From: Dryocosmus kuriphilus
Lineage: Eukaryota; Arthropoda; Insecta; Hymenoptera; Cynipidae
Reading direction: 5' to 3'
DNA: 64,000 nt
Assembly: GCA_038277395.1 (NCBI GenBank)
Contig: CM076192.1
Coordinates: 124,941,470 to 125,005,469, forward strand
The notes under the pieces were generated by a model, which saw nothing but the letters and a program-made list of their open reading frames with translations, searched no databases and was not told the DNA's origin. Position 1 is the stretch's first letter. Each line of letters opens with the position of its first letter. Positions 1 through 12,674 of this stretch are shown piece by piece. The position numbers and the translations under genes were made by a program.

Positions 1-3000
1 ATATTATAAGAATCATTCTGTACTGATTTAGGATGTCGAAAGCACTTTTTCATTTTTTGCGTAAATTTTATAATTTTAAGATTTCCAAATATTTTAAAGG
101 ATTTTAAGAAGTTTTAAATTATTTTTAAGAAATTAAAAGGATTTTAAAAAGGTGTTAATGAATTTTAATATATTTCAAAAGACATTGTAAGATTTGAAAA
201 TTTTTCAACCGTTTCAGGAGATTTTAGGAGAATTAAAATGATTTCAAAGTGATTTGAAGAATTTTTAAAGATTCCTTAAAATCCCTTGAGATTCTTTAAA
301 ACCACTTGAAATCGTAAGGAATCCTTTCAATTATGAAATATTTGCAAAATAGGCTTTTAGGTGAATATTGGAAATTTACTTGTTCCAATTATGTTCGAAT
401 TACTAAAAATCAACAAGAAATAGATATGGCCCCCAGTTCTCATGGAATTACATACGTTTCAGGGGCCAAATAACTTTTTTGTTAACTATCAAATTATTTT
501 TCTTAACTATACCTTAATACTCTCTGTGTAATATATATTTGAACCATCAAAATCGGTTAGGCCAATTTATAGAAAATTAAGTTTCTTTATTTTTCATAAT
601 TTGTTTATAACCTTTGTGAAAAAAATTTGTTGAGTTGAGACTTTTGGGTAAATTATTTCTATAATAATTGTAACTTATCCCCAGAATGTGTAAAAATTCT
701 ACAGAATTTTATATAACATTAATATGATATTATTCACATTATTAACAATGTTATAATATATAGAATCCACACATGAATTCTAGTTCATTTTTTATACAAT
801 ATATGTGTCTATCAATACTATTAATGTTAATAATGTTACTATTTTATTTAAGCAAATAATTTGAACATGTCACAGGCAAGTTTGTTGCAATTAAATGCAA
901 TTTAAAGCAATTAAATATCATTCCATTTAATACCTGTAATGATAAAAAGCTTGAAGGAAAATATGCCCCTATTATGGGACAGATTCCAGAACAAACTACT
1001 AAAATATGATATTACGTTATGGTATTTGACATTTTGGACATTACTAGTTTTATAAAAAATTCAGATAAATATCGTAAACATACTTTACAGATTCTGCAGT
1101 TTGAACTTTTATAACACTAAGGTAGGTGAACATTATATAGGAAGGGAGAAGGAAATCAGAATGGTTTTTTGTCGATTGTTTTATTTAATATTCATGTTTA
1201 ACCAATAGATATATTCCAACGTTTAAAATGTTTGTTGGCCCTGAAAAGGGCCGATTTTAATTGCATCAAAAATTTAGAACAATTCTAATTGTGAAATAAA
1301 AATATATATTCTATCACGAAATAGTCGGGCTAGAATCGAACGAGTTAACTTTGTATTTTGGCAATTTATTTCAATGCACACGATAGTGAGAAGATACCGA
1401 GCTAACAAACTGAAGAAATTATCTTAAAATCATATTCAATTATTTTACGCTTGACCCATTCATGTTTTTTATTTGAATTTGAATTCTGAGCACTGAGAAC
1501 TCCTACGAATCTCAGAATTCGGATTCAAAGAAGAAACATGAATGGGTCAAACGTAAAATAGTTGAATATGATTTTAAGATAATTTCTCGTCTTCAGTTTG
1601 TTAGCTCGGTATCTTCTGATTATCGTGTGCATTGAAGTAAATTGCCAAAATACAAAGTTAACTCGTTCGATTCTGGCCCAACCTTTTCGTGATAGAATAT
1701 ATATTTTTGTTTCACAATTAGAATTGTTCTAAATTTTTTATGCAATTAAAATCGGCCCTTTTCAGGGCCAAAAAAAATTTTAAACGTTGGAATATATCTA
1801 TTGGTTAAACATGAATATTAAATAAAACAATCGAGAAAAAACCATTCTGATTTCCTTCTCCCTTCCTATATAATGTTCACCTACCTTAGTGTTATAAAAG
1901 TTCAAACTGCAGAATCTGTAAAGTATGGTTACGATATTTATCTGAATCTTTTATAAAACTAGTAATCGCCAAAATGTCAAATACCATAACGTAATATCAT
2001 ATTTTAGTCGTTTGTTCTGGAATCTGTCCCATATTAGGGGCATATTTTCCTTAAAACTTTTTATCATTACAGGTATTAAATGGAATGATATTTAATTGCT
2101 TTAAATTGCATTTAATTGCAATAAACTTGCCTGTTACATGTTCAAATTATTTGCTTAAATAAAATAGTAACATTATTAACTTTAATAGTATTAATAGACA
2201 CATATATTATATAAAAAATGAACTAGAATTCATGTGTGGATTCTATATATTATAACATTGTTAATAATGTGAATAATATCATATTAATGTTATATATAAT
2301 TCTGTAGAATTTTTCCACATTCTGGGGATAAGTTACAATTATTATAGAAATAATTTACCCAAAAGTCTCAACTCAAAAAATTTTTTTCACAAAGGTTATA
2401 AACAAATTATGAAAAATAAAGAAACTTAATTTTCTATAAATTGGCCTAACCGATTTTTATGGTTCAAATATATATTACACAGAGAGTATTAAGGTATAGT
2501 TAAGAAAAATAATTTGATAGTTAACAAAAAAGTTTTTTGGTCCCTGAAACGTATGTAATTCCATGAGAACTGGGGTGCCTATCTATTTCTTGTTGATTTT
2601 TAGTAATTTGAACATAATTGGAACAAGCAAATTTCCAATATTCACTTAAAAGCGTATTTTGCAAATATTTCGTAATTGAAAGGATTCCTTAAGATTTCAA
2701 GTGATTGTAAAGAATTTCAAGGGATTTTAAGGAATCTTTAAAAATTCTTCAAATCACTTTGAAATCCTTTTAATTCTCCTAAAATCTCCTGAAACGCTTG
2801 AAAAATTTTCAAATCTTACAATGTCTTTTGAAATATATTAAAATTCATTAACACCTTTTTAAAATCCTTCTAATTTCTTGAAAATAATTTAAAACTTCTT
2901 GAAATCCTTTAAAATATTTGAAAACCTTAAAATTATAAAATTTACGCAAAAAATGAAAAAGTGCTTTCGAGATCCTAAATCAGTACAGAATGATTCTTAT

Positions 3001-3005
3001 AATAT
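1..3005. repeat. Giant palindrome, two arms of about 1.49 kb
   Basis: The first ten bases (ATATTATAAG) are the exact reverse complement of bases 2996-3005, and the arms stay collinear to a short spacer at about 1491-1516. Internal checks agree: the block near 1141-1230 is matched in reverse by 1780-1870, and TTGACCCATTCATG near 1450 is matched by CATGAATGGGTCAA near 1536. The arms differ by scattered substitutions, so they are not identical mirror images. The outer 350 bases of each arm are a degenerate aaggattttaag-type array. No open frame of useful length is present. Because the window starts exactly where the arm pairs, the palindrome may extend upstream. It could be a foldback element or an inverted duplication. 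Confidence 0.93.
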
Positions 3006-3938
3006 ACTCTTTCAATGTTTTTATCTCAAATCTACCTGGAAAACAGGTCATATTTTAATTGCATTTTCAAAATCCTAAAAATTTTCTTAGTACTTTCAGA
3101 AGTTTTTGTTACTGAAAAGGAACTTTGAAATTGTCTTGATATTTTTAAATTAGATTATTCGGTGCATTTATACCAATTTTAAGACCAAACAGCTCGAAAA
3201 ACGGTACTACCTAAAGTACACAAAGGGCGCATCTCAGCAGGGAATCTAAGTGTATCTAACGCCGACAGTCTGGAGGACGCCTGTCCGTCTGGAGCTGTCT
3301 CGACAGATCCCTTGATGAGATAAGCCCTTTGTGTTTGTGATTACACATTACAGTTTAAGTCCTTTTGAACTAAGAATACTGTTTCTCAATTTTTGGTCCA
3401 TGTTCGAATTAAAATGAATTCCCTTTTCTTTTGCTAAACGTAGGTTCAAATATCTAAACATATAAACATATATTATAATATAACATAATATTTAGTAATA
3501 TATGTTTATTGTAACATATGTTTATAATGTAATTATAATTTTTTCTGAATTAAGGATTTGAATTCAACATTCAAAGTCTAGTTATGAATATTAGAATATT
3601 TATGTAGAAAATATTGTGCAAACTTCCAAAGTTTCTTAATTTTTGAATATTTTTCAGTTTCTATAATTCTTTAAAGAAAACTTAGAAAATCGTTAAAAAT
3701 TCATAAGCTTACAAATTACTTGTAAAAAACCTAATTTTTTAAAAGAAAATTCATTTAGAAACTATTGCAAAAATTCCCAATTTTAATTTTAATTCGATCA
3801 AAACAATAAAATTTTCTAAAATTGTGTAACAAAAACGTTTTCAACTTCTAGATAGACGCATTAATTTTTTCTTAACAAATTTTAGAAAATTTTATTGTTT
3901 GAAATACACCGCAAGATGGAGAAATGTACTATGAGCCT
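3006..3938. other. AT-rich stretch without a recognisable gene
   Basis: Low-complexity AT-rich DNA with short runs such as repeated ATATGTTTATA motifs near 3460-3530. The only structured segment is the GC-richer inverted repeat at 3218-3336, listed separately. No coding frame is supported. Confidence 0.6.
3218..3336. repeat. Short imperfect inverted repeat
   Basis: The left end (ACACAAAGGGC, then ATCTCA..CA..GGGA.TCT) is repeated in reverse at the right end (AGATCCCTTGATGAGATAA, then GCCCTTTGTGT). The arms are about 30 bases and the loop about 60. It is GC-richer than its surroundings. It could be a very small foldback or MITE remnant; no target duplication was identified. Confidence 0.6.
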
Positions 3939-5020
3939 TTTTACATTCTCATCTCAATGAGACGGTATTAGTTTTATGTGAAAACTGACTTTCGCGGATT
4001 TCATGAAATCTCGACGTTTCATGACCCCCTGAATTCGAAAAAACAGGTTTTACGTTGGTGTCTGTCTGTCGTTGTCGTCGTTGTTGTTGTCGTCGTTGTC
4101 GTTGTAGTCTGTTACCAGGATAACTTTCGAAGGACCAATCGGATTGGATTGCGCTTTGGCATACTTCTTTAAGGCATAAAAAGTAAGGACGAGTTCGTTA
4201 ACCAGCCACTTTTGACCAGCGGTTATGGTTTTAGCCACCAAAAACAGTTTTCACAAAATCAAAAAATCCAGTTTTCGGCTAAAATGTGCGAGATACAGAA
4301 AATATATGTACAACGAAATGGTCTATCTTAAAAAAATATACGAATTTTGTCTTAACCGTTTTTTTATAAAGTACACGGTTTTTGTTTTAATCGATAACAC
4401 GTTATTAAAAATCATGATTTTCAAATTTTCCGCCAAACTATTTAAGATACGGAAAAATAATAAGAAAGAAAGTTATGCGTCTCGAAAGGGTCTACAAATT
4501 TGTTTTCTATCATTTTTTTGTGCAGATGCGTAGTTTTTCAGTTATTCGTGAAATATCTTATAAAATATAAAGAAAACCACTTTTCAGCAAAACTATGCAA
4601 GATATGAGAAAATATTAACAAGCAGAATTGTTCACCTTGGAAAGAGCTACAAAAGTTATTTATAAGACTCATCGTTTTACTTTTAAGAATCGGAATCCTC
4701 TATTGCGAAATTTGGAATATCACTAAAAAACTTTACCAATCTATAATGTGTTCAAAAAAATGTAATTATCGAGCGCGAAGCGCGAGTGTCATGATGAGAA
4801 TGTATTCCTTAAGGGCGATAGAGCCTTAAGTAAAATAATTTCTTTTGTAATTTTTAATCTAAAGGTATATACGATCTATAAACGCCGAGCGCGTAGCACG
4901 AGGTGAATCATCTATCGAGCGCGAAGCGCGAGTGCCAACAGACGCGCGCTCAAGGCGCGATCATACTTCGCGCGAAGCGCACGATGAAAATGTGCCCGCT
5001 TCGTGGGCACATTTTTTATA
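3939..5020 (+). repeat. Dispersed repeat with GC hairpins, copy 1
   Basis: This block matches the reverse complement of 45366-46605 in the same order: a start at TTTACATTCTCATC, the phrase CGCGGATTTCATGAAATCT, a GTT/GTC microsatellite (4058-4108), several AT-rich passages containing TTTGTCTTAACCGTTT, then a GC-rich tail (4768-5020). The tail holds short self-complementary units such as GCGCGAAGCGCG and GCCCGCTTCGTGGGC. The short open frames across it run through the microsatellite and are not credible genes. It is probably a non-autonomous element of unknown class. Confidence 0.85.
4058..4108 (+). repeat. GTC/GTT microsatellite
   Basis: Runs of GTCT, then GTCGTT-type triplets inside the dispersed repeat. 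The inverted copy has the matching GAC/AAC tract at 46426-46490, so the microsatellite is part of the element rather than a chance expansion. Confidence 0.85.
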
Positions 5021-8000
5021 ACTTTTCGATGGGAAAAACTTTTCTCTTTTGACATTTTTTTAATCTCGCCTATATTTTCTAAAAAATGTGAATGTGAATG
5101 ACAAGAGAACGCAGAGGGCTAAGCTATTTAATAACTATTTCAAGCAATCTGAATGGTTAAATAAGAAACTTCTCAGCTATATTTGTAGCTTATTTGTAAC
5201 CTGGAACATGACAGTTTCCTTTTAAATTTTATCATTTTAAAACTGTAATTTTGATGCAATTTGTCACAGGCAGCCACATGGGCCAGATAAACGTACAATT
5301 GAATGAATAATAATATAATGATACTAATTACTAATCTTAGGTGTAGAGATTAGGTAGCGAGATTTAAAAGGAGATTTATTGGCCACTGGCAGCCGCATGG
5401 ACGAACGCATAAAAGGGTCATAAAAGGGGCTGGGGACGAAGTGTCTTATGTCCACTAAACTTATACCTATTCCTTTTTACGTAAGATTTGAAAAGAGCTC
5501 GTTGAGCTTGCCAACTGATCAATTAGCAAACTTCCAGACAAGACTAAATTTTCGCAAGAAGCTCTTTGATAGGTTAATAAAAGGCAAATATTCGCCTGAA
5601 CGATTTTTTGTAATTTACGCAACTCGTTTCACATATAGTATAAAGAAAAATTCTCAGATATTTCGCTCGAAAATTTTTTTTCAAAGAGTTATTGCATTTG
5701 GTAATTTTTCGATTTTTAATATTTTCTGCACAGAAAAATGGCAAGTTTTCATAATCAGTTGTACAGGTTAGCTTGGGTTTTATTAAATCAATTGAAACTA
5801 TACATACATTCTTATGAGAAATGAAATGGGTAATCTGACTTTCGTAGTCCCATTTACTTTCAATAAAGAGTTCATGTATATTTTTGTATGTTTCTCAAAT
5901 TGTTTTTTAAAAGTTGTCCTTTGTATAATTTAGGAAATTACTTTTTTTAATTACTTTTTTAAATTGTTCATGAAAAATATTACTTTTTTATTTTTTGATT
6001 AAGGATTAATACGTAGTTTAACAAGAAACACAGTCTTATTTAAGGAATAAGTGTGGGTGAAAATGAAGTAGAAAAGTATACAAATAACTTTATTTTTACT
6101 TTTTTTAAATCCGGATTTCATTCTAATATTTGAAATCTGCAAAAAGTATAACTCAGTATTTTCAACCCTTATAACCCTAATTGGGTGATTTTGTTTGGTA
6201 CTAAACATTTGACGAAAATTAATTTAAAAATAAACAAAGGTAAGATTTTCCACCTCTCTTTCAATTCCTGGTGGAAAATTGGTTTAACATAAATACGCAA
6301 AACTAAAACCATTTTCAAAGGAAAATATAAACAAATGAAATTAAAGAAAATTACAGAAAAGTAAAACTTTTGTCTACTATTCGAAAAAATTTGTACATTT
6401 ATGTACTTTCCTACTACTTTTTAAAACTTATTAATTTTATGAAACTGTTTTTATCGTTAAACAAAATATTAATCCTTAAATAAAAAATGAAAAATGAATC
6501 TTTTTTTGTAAAAAATAGACAAAAAATTATTAAAACAAAATTAGTTTTCTTACGTACGCAAACAATAACAGTTTTTAAATTTTTCAAAGAGGTGTCATTA
6601 GAGTATCAAAAACGTACACGTCAAGAAAGAAATTAGGATATTATTAGAAACATTATTTTTAAAAATTAAAAAAAAGTTTAGGAACATAAAATATAAGCAT
6701 GAAAAATTTACTGAAAGTTGCTGCTGTCACCACGGCCGTCCTAAGATATTTGGCTCCCGTGGGCTACTAAAAATAATGCGCCCCTCTTCATAAGATATGC
6801 ATACATATAATATCTTCTATTTCATTTAGAACATGTTATTTTTTTTTCATGAAAATATTTCGAATAAAAATAACTAATAACCAAATAACTAATAATAACA
6901 AAAAAGTATAACACCGTTAAAAATAAATAACCTGGATATTGTCTAGATTTTTATCATTTTTTAAAAATTCTGAACTATATTTAATTATGAATTTCTCATT
7001 AAATATATTATATCGTTATAATTCATATGCTATATTCTCCTGCAATAAAATATTTCATTTGTTTTGTTTTGTTGATTTTTCAAATAAACAATTATACACA
7101 ACATTCATTTTTTTTTAAAATTAAGTTTGGAGTTTTAACTTCTAAGATATATTTTGAGAACTAATTTTACAAATATATCAAATTTGCATTATCTATTTAT
7201 GCCAAAGTGAAAGCTGTTAAAACAATATAAAAATATGTTAACAACATCAAAATTCGTGGCGGCGACTCGTCGTCATGTACTGAAAACTGTACAGTAAGTT
7301 ATGAATTACCCATGAAAAAAAATACTCTGCCATTAAGGAAAAACTTTGAATAAGAAAAAAAACACTACCGGGAATTATTATCTGTAACATATGTAAACAG
7401 TGTTGCCACTCTTTCTGAAAACCTGGAAAACCGGGAAAAGTCAAGGAAATTTGAAAGTCTGGAAAAGTCAGGGAAAAGTCAGGGAATTATGTATCGTTTC
7501 TGGAAAATAGAAAGTAATAGCATTATGTTAGTAGCCTTATCTATTATCTGAAAATGCTATTGAATAATTATAAAATATGCGCCCTCTGAAAGCACATATG
7601 TAAGGCATGAAATCTTTATTACTTTGGTTAAAATATGAATCCCCGCACAAACCGTAAAAAACTCAAAATTTTGTCTTTACACTCTTGAAAAGAAATTCTA
7701 AATAATTTCGGCGAATATCACGCTTGTTATTCCGAAGGAAGTTTCGAAAAATAACTAAATGTTACTTGCGATTGCTAGGAAGCAATATTACGAAACAACG
7801 GTCAATCAACATTGAGCTGTTTTTCAAAACTTCGTCAGGAATCACATGCGTAATAAGGATAAAAATCACGTGTCTTTTGGAACTCGCGCTTCGAGCTCGG
7901 TGTTTATACATACCCCTAAATTTGTGCGTCTGGTCTTTTCAAATTAAGGATCAAACATTAACCAATATAATTAGGTAATTATGATTTTTTTATTGAAGGC

Positions 8001-8783
8001 CTTTTAGCATTCGACGAAAAATTGGATTCATGATTTTTAATAACGTTTTTCACAATTTAAACAAAAACCAGATGTGCAACAAAAAAAGTATGAAACTAGG
8101 ACGCGCTAGCTGGTGGTCGTCGCTCTTTACGCTCCGATATTTTCATTTTATTTATTTTTTAAAACTGATACACGGAGAGAAATCTTTCATTCTGAGCACT
8201 TGGAAAAATTCATGCTTCCAACATTTATCAGTGCTGAGAAAATTATTCTTTATTCTTTTATAATGTACTTTTCGGTTCAAAAAATAAAAATGCAATTTTT
8301 GAGTGTAGGAAATTAATTTGTGCGGATTAAATATAAATATATAGGGGGTCAATCGATCTAGGCTCTGAATCTGCATGAAACACCAAATCTAGCTTAGGTC
8401 CGGGCAGTAGGCCCAAAATTCAACAGCCAGAAGATGACGGTCAGTTGACTTCTATCCGGACCTAAAACATATTTGCCTTCGCGATTTCTGCACGGGACGT
8501 TACGGAAAACTAAATAAACCGCACATTTTACCAATAAATAATGAGATTGTTAAATTTAGCAGTATCTATAAACAGATGTCACAAATATTCAAATCACAGT
8601 CACAAGTCATTGTTATGAACTTCTTCTTTGATAATTCTACTATCATTTAGAAAAAACCTCTACATTTTGCTAACATGCTGCACAAATTCTGCATTCTGCA
8701 GAATTTCTATAGAAATTCCGCAATTTATTTTACTTGGGTATGGACTCAACGAGCAAAAAATATTGATAGCTTCGATTTTTTTT
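5021..8783. other. AT-rich stretch, no supported gene
   Basis: About 3.7 kb of AT-rich sequence. Visible details are: two weakly similar segments near 5266 and 5387 (GGCAGCCACATGG and GGCAGCCGCATGG); a segment near 6725-6790 (GGCCGTCC, then GCGCCCCTCTTCATAAGA) that resembles the GTGCCGGCCTTA..GGCGCCC block of repeats A and B; repeated GGAAAAGTCAGGGA units near 7440-7485; and a small fragment at 7882-7910 resembling the GC tail of the 3939-5020 repeat. The open frames here are short, unconserved and not credible as genes. Confidence 0.5.
8394..8466. repeat. Small hairpin-forming inverted repeat
   Basis: TTAGGTCCGG at the left is mirrored by CCGGACCTAA at the right, about 53 bases apart. This is a GC-richer island in AT-rich DNA. 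Its function is unknown. Confidence 0.5.
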
Positions 8784-9917
8784 AGCGCGATATCAAAATT
8801 TACAACGTGAAAGCATTATTTCGGAAGTGAAGATACACATTTTTTTATATAGCCTTTATTTTGGCCCAAATTATCGTATCGGGACGTTTTTTTTTTCAAA
8901 ATTTGTGAAATTATATCATCTTTATCTGTTTCTTTTTAGATTTTTCATTGTCTCAAAACTTTTTAAGATAAACTGGAAAATATTTCCCTTTTTCAAAATT
9001 AAATATCTCGAAAAGGTCATCTTCCATTTGCGCGAATTTCGGATATGTATTTCGGGGCCAAATAAGATGTCTTTTTACCAAATCGTAATGCGATCTTTTT
9101 TGAAAGCTGAAGAACTGCAAAAATTTTAAGCTGAAAAGGCTGAGGAGTGGAAAGAAGTTTAGTCAATTCACGCCATTCCTGATAGTCGCATATTTGGCAA
9201 GTTATCCAAGAGAATGATGTTAAAGGAAATGTAAATGAGGATAGTTCAATGAAAGGAATCAGCAAACCTGAATGGATTAGTGTTGATTGTTAATTAATAT
9301 GTATGTCTGTCTGATTGTTATCTATTATAGCTACCTATTATATTGATTTTAGATGTCTAAATTACTCTAATTAAAAATTGTTGAATAAAAAATGTACAAT
9401 ATTCTAATTCAACTTAAGCAGAAGGTCAATTTATATTGATTCCTTTGCTTATTTCTAACTTAAGAAATAATTGACCACTATACTTAAATGACCTAAAACA
9501 TTAAGATACAAGCTCATACATAACGCTTATCAGGCTTAAGCATGTAGAAATAGCCATTTTCTTTGCGAGCCCATATCTCTGGAACGGGAAAAAATGCCAC
9601 ATTACCGTTTGGTAGAAAGGCAGCTTATTTGGCCCTGAAAACATATCCGAAATTCGCGAAAATCAAAGACGGCCTTTTAGAGATATTCAATTTTAAAGAA
9701 AGATCTTTCTTTGGTTTTTCCCATTTGTCTCAAAAAGTTTTGAAGCAATCAAAAATCTGAAAAAACAGACAAAAGCTGATAAAACTGAAAATATCCTACA
9801 TTTTTTAAAAAACGTCCTGATACGGTAATTCAGGCTAAAATAACGACCATTTGTAAAAAATGTAAATTTTCATTTCCGAAATAACGCTTTTATGATGTAA
9901 ATTTTAATATCACGCTG
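8784..9917. repeat. Foldback element with arms of about 320-335 bases
   Basis: The left arm (8784-9102) reappears in reverse at 9582-9917. Matching landmarks are AGCGCGATATCAAAATTTAC against GTAAATTTTAATATCACGCT, ATCGTATCGGGACG against CGTCCTGATACGGTAAT, and GGGGCCAAATAAGATG against CAGCTTATTTGGCCCTG. The arms are clearly diverged from each other. The 480-base spacer has no gene. It is probably an old foldback or long-TIR non-autonomous DNA transposon. Confidence 0.75.
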
Positions 9918-10685
9918 CGGGGCTTCAAAAACGTTCTTCAGGAGAAAGAAAAAATACGTTTCGCATGAAATTTAATCCCGATTTGACGAATATTTGAGCA
10001 ATAAAAAGCAGTATTGCTTTTCAATGCATTTTTGCATTTAATTTTTCATCTTATGTATTTAGAATCAAGAAAATCAAAAAATGTTAAACGAACTTTTTGT
10101 TCAGTATACATTTTCTCAAAAAATTTTATAACGTACTTCAAAAAAATCCTAAGAGTGCATTAAATTAATTTTGTTTTAAATATTAAATTAGAAATAACTC
10201 GTAACTCGGATTTTTTTTCAGATGTTACAATAAAACTTTTTGGATTCAGTAAAAAATTTTACGTACCAAGAAAAAAAGTTCCGCGGATCTATCATGGACT
10301 ATGAATGAATAAAAGAATTTTTCTGTGCTTTGAGGATAAATGTCATACGTATATATGTTACAGGCAAAGTCCAATGTGCCGCCAAACTGCAGTCTGCCTG
10401 GTCCCTCCGCGAATTGACTGACCGGTGTCAGGTAAATTGCAAAGTAGCACTCTCACCTCGTACTCTGCCTGGTCAAATCGCGAAGTGCCCGACAGGCTCA
10501 GGTCTGAATTGAATAATAAAGTTTGAAATTAAAAATCAATAATATTTTCATTTTTAAAGTAACTTCTACATTTTCTATGTATTGTTACCTTTAGCTTACA
10601 TTTTTATAAAATATATGTGTATCATATATTATAGATAATTGACAAAAATATCTAATTACAATTTGTTTTATTATTTGATGATTTT
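9918..10685. other. AT-rich stretch with a GC-rich direct repeat
   Basis: Mostly AT-rich and featureless. At about 10360-10505 there is a GC-rich island in which the phrase TCTGCCTGGTC occurs twice, 67 bases apart, followed each time by a CGCGAA-containing segment and then CAGG. A short open frame across it looks incidental. Confidence 0.5.
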
Positions 10686-10689
10686 TTTA

Positions 10690-11650
10690 ATATTGCAAGG
10701 ATTTTAAAGGAGTCTAGAGAATTTACACGGATTTTAATCAATTACGTGAAATTTTATAAAAAGTACACGGGATTTTAAATGATTTCAAAGATTTCGAAAA
10801 TGTAAAAACATATCAGAGGACTTTCATGGAATCCAAAGTATTTCAATGGGTTTCGAGGAAACTTCATGCATTTTAAGGCTTTTCAAAGTATTTTATGCAA
10901 CTATAAAATAATTAGATGTCTATCTGAACATTTCCAATCATTTTAAAGTTTTCCAATATTTTTCAAAGAATTTCGTAAAATTTCATAATACCTAAAGAAT
11001 TTCTAGAGCATTTCAAAAATTGTTGAGGGTTTCCGATAAATTTAATATTGCAAGGGATTTTAAGAGACTATCAAAAAGTTTTAGGTATTTTAAGTCATTC
11101 CCAAGAATTTCAAGAGATTAATAAGGTTTGAAGAAATTTCAAAGATTTTAAAAATATTTTTAATGATTTCAAGGGACTTAGGAATATTTCGAATAATATC
11201 ACAAGATTTAAACCATCATTTTACATTTTCAAAGATTTCAAAGGACTTTAGAGAATTTCCACGGATTTTAAGCGATTCCATCAGATTTTATGGATTTCAA
11301 AGTATTTCAATAGATTTTGAGGGATTACTATGCATTTTATGGTCTTTGAAAGTATATAATGAATCTTAAAAATGATTCGATGGCTTTCTGAACATTTCCA
11401 TTGATGTTAAGGGTTTTCAATGTTTTTCAAAGAATTTCGTTAAATTTCGTAGTACCTCAAGGATTTTTAAAGCAATTCAAAGAGTTTCGAGGATTTCAGA
11501 AAATTTTTAAGACTGTAAGAGATTTTAAGAGATTACCAAGGATTTTAAGGTATTTTTTAACTGACTCCAAATGATTTCAAAAAATTTCAAAAAGTTTTAT
11601 AATATTTTCAATAATATTAAGAGATTCATAAATATTTTAAACAAAGTACT
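10690..11650. repeat. Degenerate gattttaag/atttcaaag array
   Basis: A long run of imperfect short units built from GATTTTAAG and ATTTCAAAG. There is also a longer-range copy: CTGAACATTTCC followed by TTTTTCAAAGAATTTCGT occurs near 10924 and again near 11388, and AGAGAATTT.CACGGATTTTAA occurs near 10716 and 11250. The same type of array forms the outer ends of the palindrome at 1-3005. No gene is supported. Confidence 0.75.
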
Positions 11651-12660
11651 ACTATATTCAAAAGCGGTTATATTATTTTATTATAACTTTAAACTTACAT
11701 GAAATCCTACTAAAAACATCGATGATAATGCAAAAGCTTAGCCAAATACAACTTTTGATGAAGTTTGGTAATGAGTGTTATGAACACAATATAAAAACAA
11801 TTAAATCAAATAATTAAGAACATCGGCGAATAAATTTTGATAGCATCGTAAAATTCTGTTCTGGTAGAATTCAATTTTTGGAGAGAAAATGTTCAAAAAG
11901 GTAGACAAGAATTTTTGTTAACCTTAAGTAAATTATTGTAATACACACGGTAGAAAATTTATGAGAATTAAAACCCTTGAATGAAATGCATTAATACGAG
12001 AGAAAATAATCTTTAATATGTTTTGAGTTAGTGATGTTGTTACCATGTTGCTAGTTATTACGTTTAAAATTATTTATAGGTAATGTTTAAAATTATTTTG
12101 AAGACTTTAATTCTGCAATAACCTGTACAAAAATTATTTCAGAATACTTTCGTTTCATTTGTGAGAACTAATTATAGAAAAAAGATTACAGGAAAATATT
12201 AAATGAAAGTCGATGTAGGAATAAATAATATTAAAATTGAAGTATTGAAGAAATTAATGCGATAAATAGAGAACATGTAAAGAATTGAAATAATTTACAC
12301 CACTAATATATGTATGAAATCACATTAAAATTGCAATACTTATGAGAATCCTGTTTTTTAAAAGAATTCTCTGTTTAACAACGCTATAATGATACTGAAA
12401 TGTTATCAGTATATTTTATATTTATAAATTTTGTTTCATATAATTGTAGAATTTCATTTTTCATTTATTTATAATTTCTCTACTTGTTTTATTATTTCTT
12501 CCAAATATTCTGTTACTTGTAAGTTCTACAGTCGTTCATATAATGGGCAAAGTTAGTTTCATTGCAGCTACAGCTTAAAATGCCAGGTATGGTTTTCGTC
12601 GGCTGGTGAAACGTGCCTACCTGTCTATTACGGATTACCTGAAGAAAAGTTTCTTCACAG
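11651..12660. other. AT-rich stretch, nothing recognised
   Basis: About 1 kb of AT-rich sequence with no repeat structure or coding frame that can be supported by reading. Confidence 0.5.
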
Positions 12661-12674
12661 CGTTGCCACATAAC

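Noticed and set aside
1..3005. Palindrome as an assembly or read-foldback artefact
   Set aside because: The arms carry scattered differences, which a duplicated read error would not produce consistently; long-read support would settle it.
3978..4172. Open frame with a long valine run
   Set aside because: It is the translation of the GTC/GTT microsatellite inside a dispersed repeat; the other strand gives an Asp/Asn run for the same reason.
4225..4533. 102-residue frame
   Set aside because: Lys/Phe-rich translation of AT-rich repeat DNA; not kept in the copy at 45-46.6 kb.
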